Assembly: GCF_002443255.2 (NCBI RefSeq)
Contig: NW_019211456.1
Location: forward strand, 45,217,955 to 45,281,954
Length of the DNA stretch: 64,000 nucleotides
Direction: 5' to 3'
From: Varroa destructor
Lineage: Eukaryota > Arthropoda > Arachnida > Mesostigmata > Varroidae
Positions within the stretch are counted from its first letter, which is position 1. Each line of letters begins with the position of its first letter. Shown piece by piece: positions 63,201 to 64,000 of the stretch. The notes under the pieces are model-generated. The model searched no databases. It had not been told where the DNA came from and was given only the letters and a program-made list of their open reading frames with translations. Position numbers and translations under genes: made by a program.

Positions 63201-64000
63201 AGCTCTGCTGTTAAGCTAGTATTTGTGGGCTCACCATGGAGCCTATAGTGCAGAAGAGGTCGCCCCTCAAAGCTAAATTCACTGACAAGGATAGACGATG
63301 CGCGAACGTTAAGTTTGCAAGGCGGGCGGGGAGGTAACAACTTTCCCCACCTAAGAAATAGCTTGACGGCGCGGTGGGGAATTCAACCGAGATGACCCCG
63401 GCCCGATGACCCGGTAGCCCTGGCCACTCCCTGCAAGCAGTCTGTAGTACCATAAATTGAACATCCATGCTATTGGAGTGACGTATAAGAGAGAAATTTA
63501 AAATTAGCGCGTAGTCCTGTTGGCGGAATAAAGTTCACTGGTCGGAACCCAGTCTCACATTTGCTAGACCACGCTAAGTAGAGATCGTTCTTCTTTGATC
63601 CGATCTTGGGTAAACAACATTATTCGAATCCTCTGAAAAAAAGCTATTGTTTGTGCAGGTTGGACAAGACTGAAATCATTGCATTAAGTGAATTTAAAAA
63701 CTTACATTGCTCGGTACATTGGTCAAAATAGAATCTGTTTAATTACGGAACTTAGTTATGTTTCGTTCTGATGGGCTGTGTTGGCATAGATCTCCCATTC
63801 GTCAGACGGATAGGTATTGTTTAGAGTCTCACCATCGATGTACCATTACTACACATATATTGATGGATCATGGCCAACGTCGTATTGGCTCGTTTAACGG
63901 TGAGTCCACACGTGCGAGTATCAGTTTTTACAGATGAGCACTTACATTCCTGCGACAATCATTTGAACGTTGCACGTCTGCATTGATTGATAATTCAGAG

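Larger units (their letters stand above)
50039..64000. other. Non-coding stretch, no gene supported
   Basis: No recognisable domain or exon chain. Features seen are AT microsatellites (52923-52942, 60231-60258), a TGGG repeat near 54145-54166, a G-rich purine tract (59857-59895), and GC-richer patches at about 51.9-52.7, 54.8-55.6, 57.1-57.8 and 63.2-63.5 kb that may be old transposable-element pieces or untranslated exons. Confidence 0.5.

Noticed and set aside
63378..63426. tRNA-like A/B boxes on minus
   Set aside because: The B box lacks the GGTTCGA core and the A box match is poor; cloverleaf not supported.

Overview
The window looks like nuclear DNA of an animal, most likely an arthropod and perhaps a mite or another chelicerate. 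The genes that can be read have GT-AG introns of about 100 to 2,000 bases, metazoan protein families and AATAAA signals. There are no operons, Shine-Dalgarno sites or CRISPR arrays. Base composition is moderately AT-rich and most of the sequence is non-coding. The species cannot be fixed from the sequence alone.

From left to right: 1-19188 has no gene I can support. It holds scattered random-looking ORFs, simple repeats and one GC-rich, triplet-repeat block at about 10.9-11.9 kb that could be a promoter or 5' exon of a gene outside the window. At 19189-21162 (minus) lies an intact, intronless 657-aa fatty acid transport protein / very-long-chain acyl-CoA synthetase (SLC27/FATP family). From 23532 to 36609 (minus) there is a complex mitochondrial transcription termination factor (mTERF) locus. 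It has one leader exon with a mitochondrial-targeting-like N-terminus, then two mTERF-like exons, then two complete, diverged six-exon bodies (called A and B here). A and B share exon lengths and phases and each has its own stop codon. The large intron upstream of body A carries a decayed mariner transposase. At 37458-39684 (plus), head to head with the mTERF leader, is a five-exon BCD1/ZNHIT6 gene (box C/D snoRNP assembly factor) whose reading frame I could follow across every splice junction.

From 40 to 64 kb there is little coding sequence. The best candidate is a two-exon small basic protein at 49.6-50.0 kb. There is also a short membrane-protein-like open stretch at 40.8 kb, several G-rich or purine tracts and AT microsatellites.

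The most unusual feature is the mTERF locus. Body B has no visible start codon or leader of its own and begins only 142 bases after body A stops. The single leader exon ends in a phase that fits exon 2, body A and body B alike. This suggests either a shared-leader tandem array using alternative splicing or a partially duplicated, 5'-truncated copy. The remaining genes are functionally unrelated housekeeping genes: lipid activation, mitochondrial transcription and snoRNP assembly.
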